Positions 62,679 through 64,000 of a stretch of DNA of 64,000 bases are shown here, in pieces. Each line of letters opens with the position of its first letter. The first letter of the stretch is position 1. The notes under the pieces are model-generated. The model saw nothing but the letters and a program-made list of their open reading frames with translations, made no database searches and was not told where the DNA came from. Both the position numbers and the translations under genes were made by a program. The DNA is from Mycobacterium noviomagense. Lineage in GTDB: Bacteria; Actinomycetota; Actinomycetes; Mycobacteriales; Mycobacteriaceae. The stretch is taken from NCBI RefSeq assembly GCF_010731635.1, contig NZ_AP022583.1:1798001-1862000 (forward strand), written 5' to 3'.

Positions 62679-63275
62679 CTAGCGCGCCAGGCGGCGAACG
62701 GAATCGGACGCGGGCTCGGCGGCGAGGTCGGTCGCGAGGTAACCGAGCAGCGCGGCCAGGCGGGCCCGCGCGCGGGCACATCGGCTTTTCACAGTCCCTT
62801 CGGCGACACCGAGCATGCGGGCGGTGTCGGCGATGGAGTACCCCTGCATGTCGACCGCCACCACTGCAGCCCGCTGTTCGACCGGCAGTCGCATCAGCGC
62901 CCGCTGAACCGCGATCGCCGTTTCCACCTGGGCCGTCCGGTCCGGCACCGGATGGACGTCGTCGAGTGGAGCCGTTGGATGAGCCTTGCTGCGGCGCAGC
63001 CGATCCAGGCAGGCATTGACCACGATGCGGTACAGCCAGCTGCTGACTGCGGCGTCGTGCCGGAAGGAACCCGCACCGCGATGCGCCGAAAGCATCGCGT
63101 CCTGCAGCGCGTCCTCGGCATCCTCCTGAGTGCGGCTGGTCAACCGGGCAAGTCGGTGCAGCTGGCGGTGATGACGACCGAACAGCTCTGCGAACGCATG
63201 GCGGTCGCCGGCAACATGAGCGGCCAGCAGTTCGGCGTCGCTGCGTTGCTGCCGAACCTGCCCTCCCAAACCCAC
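62679..63275 (-). CDS. sigM: SigM, ECF RNA polymerase sigma factor
   Basis: 198 residues from a GTG at 63275. Sigma region 2 (AFAELFGRHHRQLHRLARL, EDALQDAMLSAH, WLYRIVVNACLDRLRR) and region 4 (LPVEQRAAVVAVDMQGYSIA, DTARMLGVAEGTVKSRCARA) are clear. In M. tuberculosis SigM raises expression of esx and PPE genes, fitting this ESX-rich setting. 69 bp separates it from murJ. Confidence 0.94.
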   Translation of the reverse strand: MGLGGQVRQQRSDAELLAAHVAGDRHAFAELFGRHHRQLHRLARLTSRTQEDAEDALQDAMLSAHRGAGSFRHDAAVSSWLYRIVVNACLDRLRRSKAHPTAPLDDVHPVPDRTAQVETAIAVQRALMRLPVEQRAAVVAVDMQGYSIADTARMLGVAEGTVKSRCARARARLAALLGYLATDLAAEPASDSVRRLAR

Positions 63276-63344
63276 GGCCGGACAGTAACCAATCGCCGGG
63301 TGCGCAGCACTTCACCCCGAACAGGGCTGCGTGACGGGCAGAAC

Positions 63345-64000
63345 CTACGACGCGGCCTGCACGGTGATCTCGGAGATTTCGGCACGGTTTTTACCGCCGG
63401 TGCTTCCCAACGTCGAGATCCATACCAGCAGGTTGGACGTCGGCGACGCCGCCTTGACCGGGATGCTGTTGTGACCGGGTTGCAACGCCGTCGGCGGCGT
63501 CAGCACCGCAGTGTCATCCAGCTTCGCTGGTGTCGGGCTCGGCGACGAACGAATCTGAACCTTGGTGCCGGTGCTGGCGGTGTCGATGGTGACGTTGCCA
63601 ACCACCGTGGGTGTCGGCAGCTGCAGCATCAACCCCACACCGCTCTTGAAGCTCGGGAACGGGACGGCGTCGGTGTAGGTGTCGGTGGTCCAGGCTGTAG
63701 CCGGGTTACCGTCGATCGCCAAGCCGGCCTGGCCGGGGGAGTCCGGGTCACCCCCTGGGGAGAAGACGGTGGCCTTCACCGGTTTGACCGTGCTGCCCGC
63801 GGCAGCCGGAGCGCCTGCCGCAGTGCCGCTCGACGACGGCGCATTCAACCCCAGCCGGTCTTTGTCGAGGCCACCGCCGAGGTCGCCGAACATCCGGCCC
63901 AGCACGGACGCCAGCAGCAAAAGCACCACCGCAATGACCGCGACGCCGGCGCCGATGCTGGCCATCACAATGCGACGGTGCCGGGCGGCGGCTTCGTCGG
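63345..64000 (-). CDS. murJ: MurJ (MviN-type lipid II flippase), C-terminal part, cut by window edge
   Basis: The last ~218 residues of a minus-strand gene that begins outside the window. A membrane helix (IGAGVAVIAVVLLLLASVL) is followed by an external, Thr/Pro/Ser-rich sandwich-fold domain (AGLAIDGNPATAWTTDTYTD, VGLMLQLPTPTVVGNVTIDT). This matches the C-terminal end of mycobacterial MurJ (Rv3910, about 1180 residues), whose internal pseudokinase region binds FhaA when phosphorylated. The flippase and pseudokinase domains are not visible here. Confidence 0.85.
   Translation of the reverse strand, partial: DEAAARHRRIVMASIGAGVAVIAVVLLLLASVLGRMFGDLGGGLDKDRLGLNAPSSSGTAAGAPAAAGSTVKPVKATVFSPGGDPDSPGQAGLAIDGNPATAWTTDTYTDAVPFPSFKSGVGLMLQLPTPTVVGNVTIDTASTGTKVQIRSSPSPTPAKLDDTAVLTPPTALQPGHNSIPVKAASPTSNLLVWISTLGSTGGKNRAEISEITVQAAS

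Overview
The window is the chromosomal replication-origin region of a slow-growing-type Mycobacterium, in the reverse of the usual display (dnaA, dnaN, recF, gyrB and gyrA all read on the minus strand). The evidence is high GC, frequent GTG/TTG starts, PE/PPE and ESX (type VII secretion) genes, WhiB and CrgA/CwsA proteins, Ser/Thr kinases, a GyrA intein, and gene-by-gene synteny with the M. tuberculosis origin region. Rv-number comparisons are from memory. The species cannot be named from the sequence alone.

1-12.5 kb: most of an ESX-2 type VII secretion locus on the minus strand (eccB2, eccC2, PE36, PPE69, esxD, esxC, start of espG2). Between eccC2 and PE36 lies extra cargo: an EspC-like small protein, a 253-residue WXG-like protein with a glycine-zipper hydrophobic tail, a two-helix membrane protein just downstream, further small ORFs, and two dead transposase tails. 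The cargo resembles a secreted-effector/immunity cassette.

11.3-19.5 kb: a run of ESX-associated genes matching the Rv0023-Rv0030 neighbourhood. It holds two cell-wall hydrolases that share an N-terminal helical module but carry different enzymes (lytic transglycosylase or NlpC/P60), two DUF4226-like paralogues, an EspC-like protein, a YbaB-like protein, an XRE regulator and a divergent whiB5. In M. tuberculosis H37Rv this block and ESX-2 lie on opposite sides of oriC; here they are contiguous.

19.5-35 kb: an acyl-CoA dehydrogenase, a small acetyltransferase, tRNA-Leu, then the overlapping fhaA-fhaB-pstP-rodA-pbpA-pknA-pknB operon that couples phosphosignalling to cell-wall growth. trpG, a DUF881 protein, crgA, a PH-domain protein, ppiA and cwsA follow.

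35-39.6 kb: a hot spot at the 3' end of tRNA-Ala. A broken IS481-family element lies beside a 3.2-kb island bounded by a 45-bp duplication of the tRNA 3' half. The island carries a DprA-like gene, a ComF-like phosphoribosyltransferase and two unknown small genes, and is the best candidate here for an uncharacterised (possibly defence) system.

39.5-64 kb: tRNA-Ala, tRNA-Ile, a DUF3566 protein, gyrA with a 420-residue intein directly after the catalytic tyrosine, gyrB, dciA, recF, dnaN, oriC, dnaA, then rpmH-rnpA-yidD-yidC-jag-rsmG-parA-parB with two parS sites. The window ends with a GNAT-like gene, cwlM, trxC/trxB, the rsmA/sigM anti-sigma/sigma pair and the 3' part of murJ.
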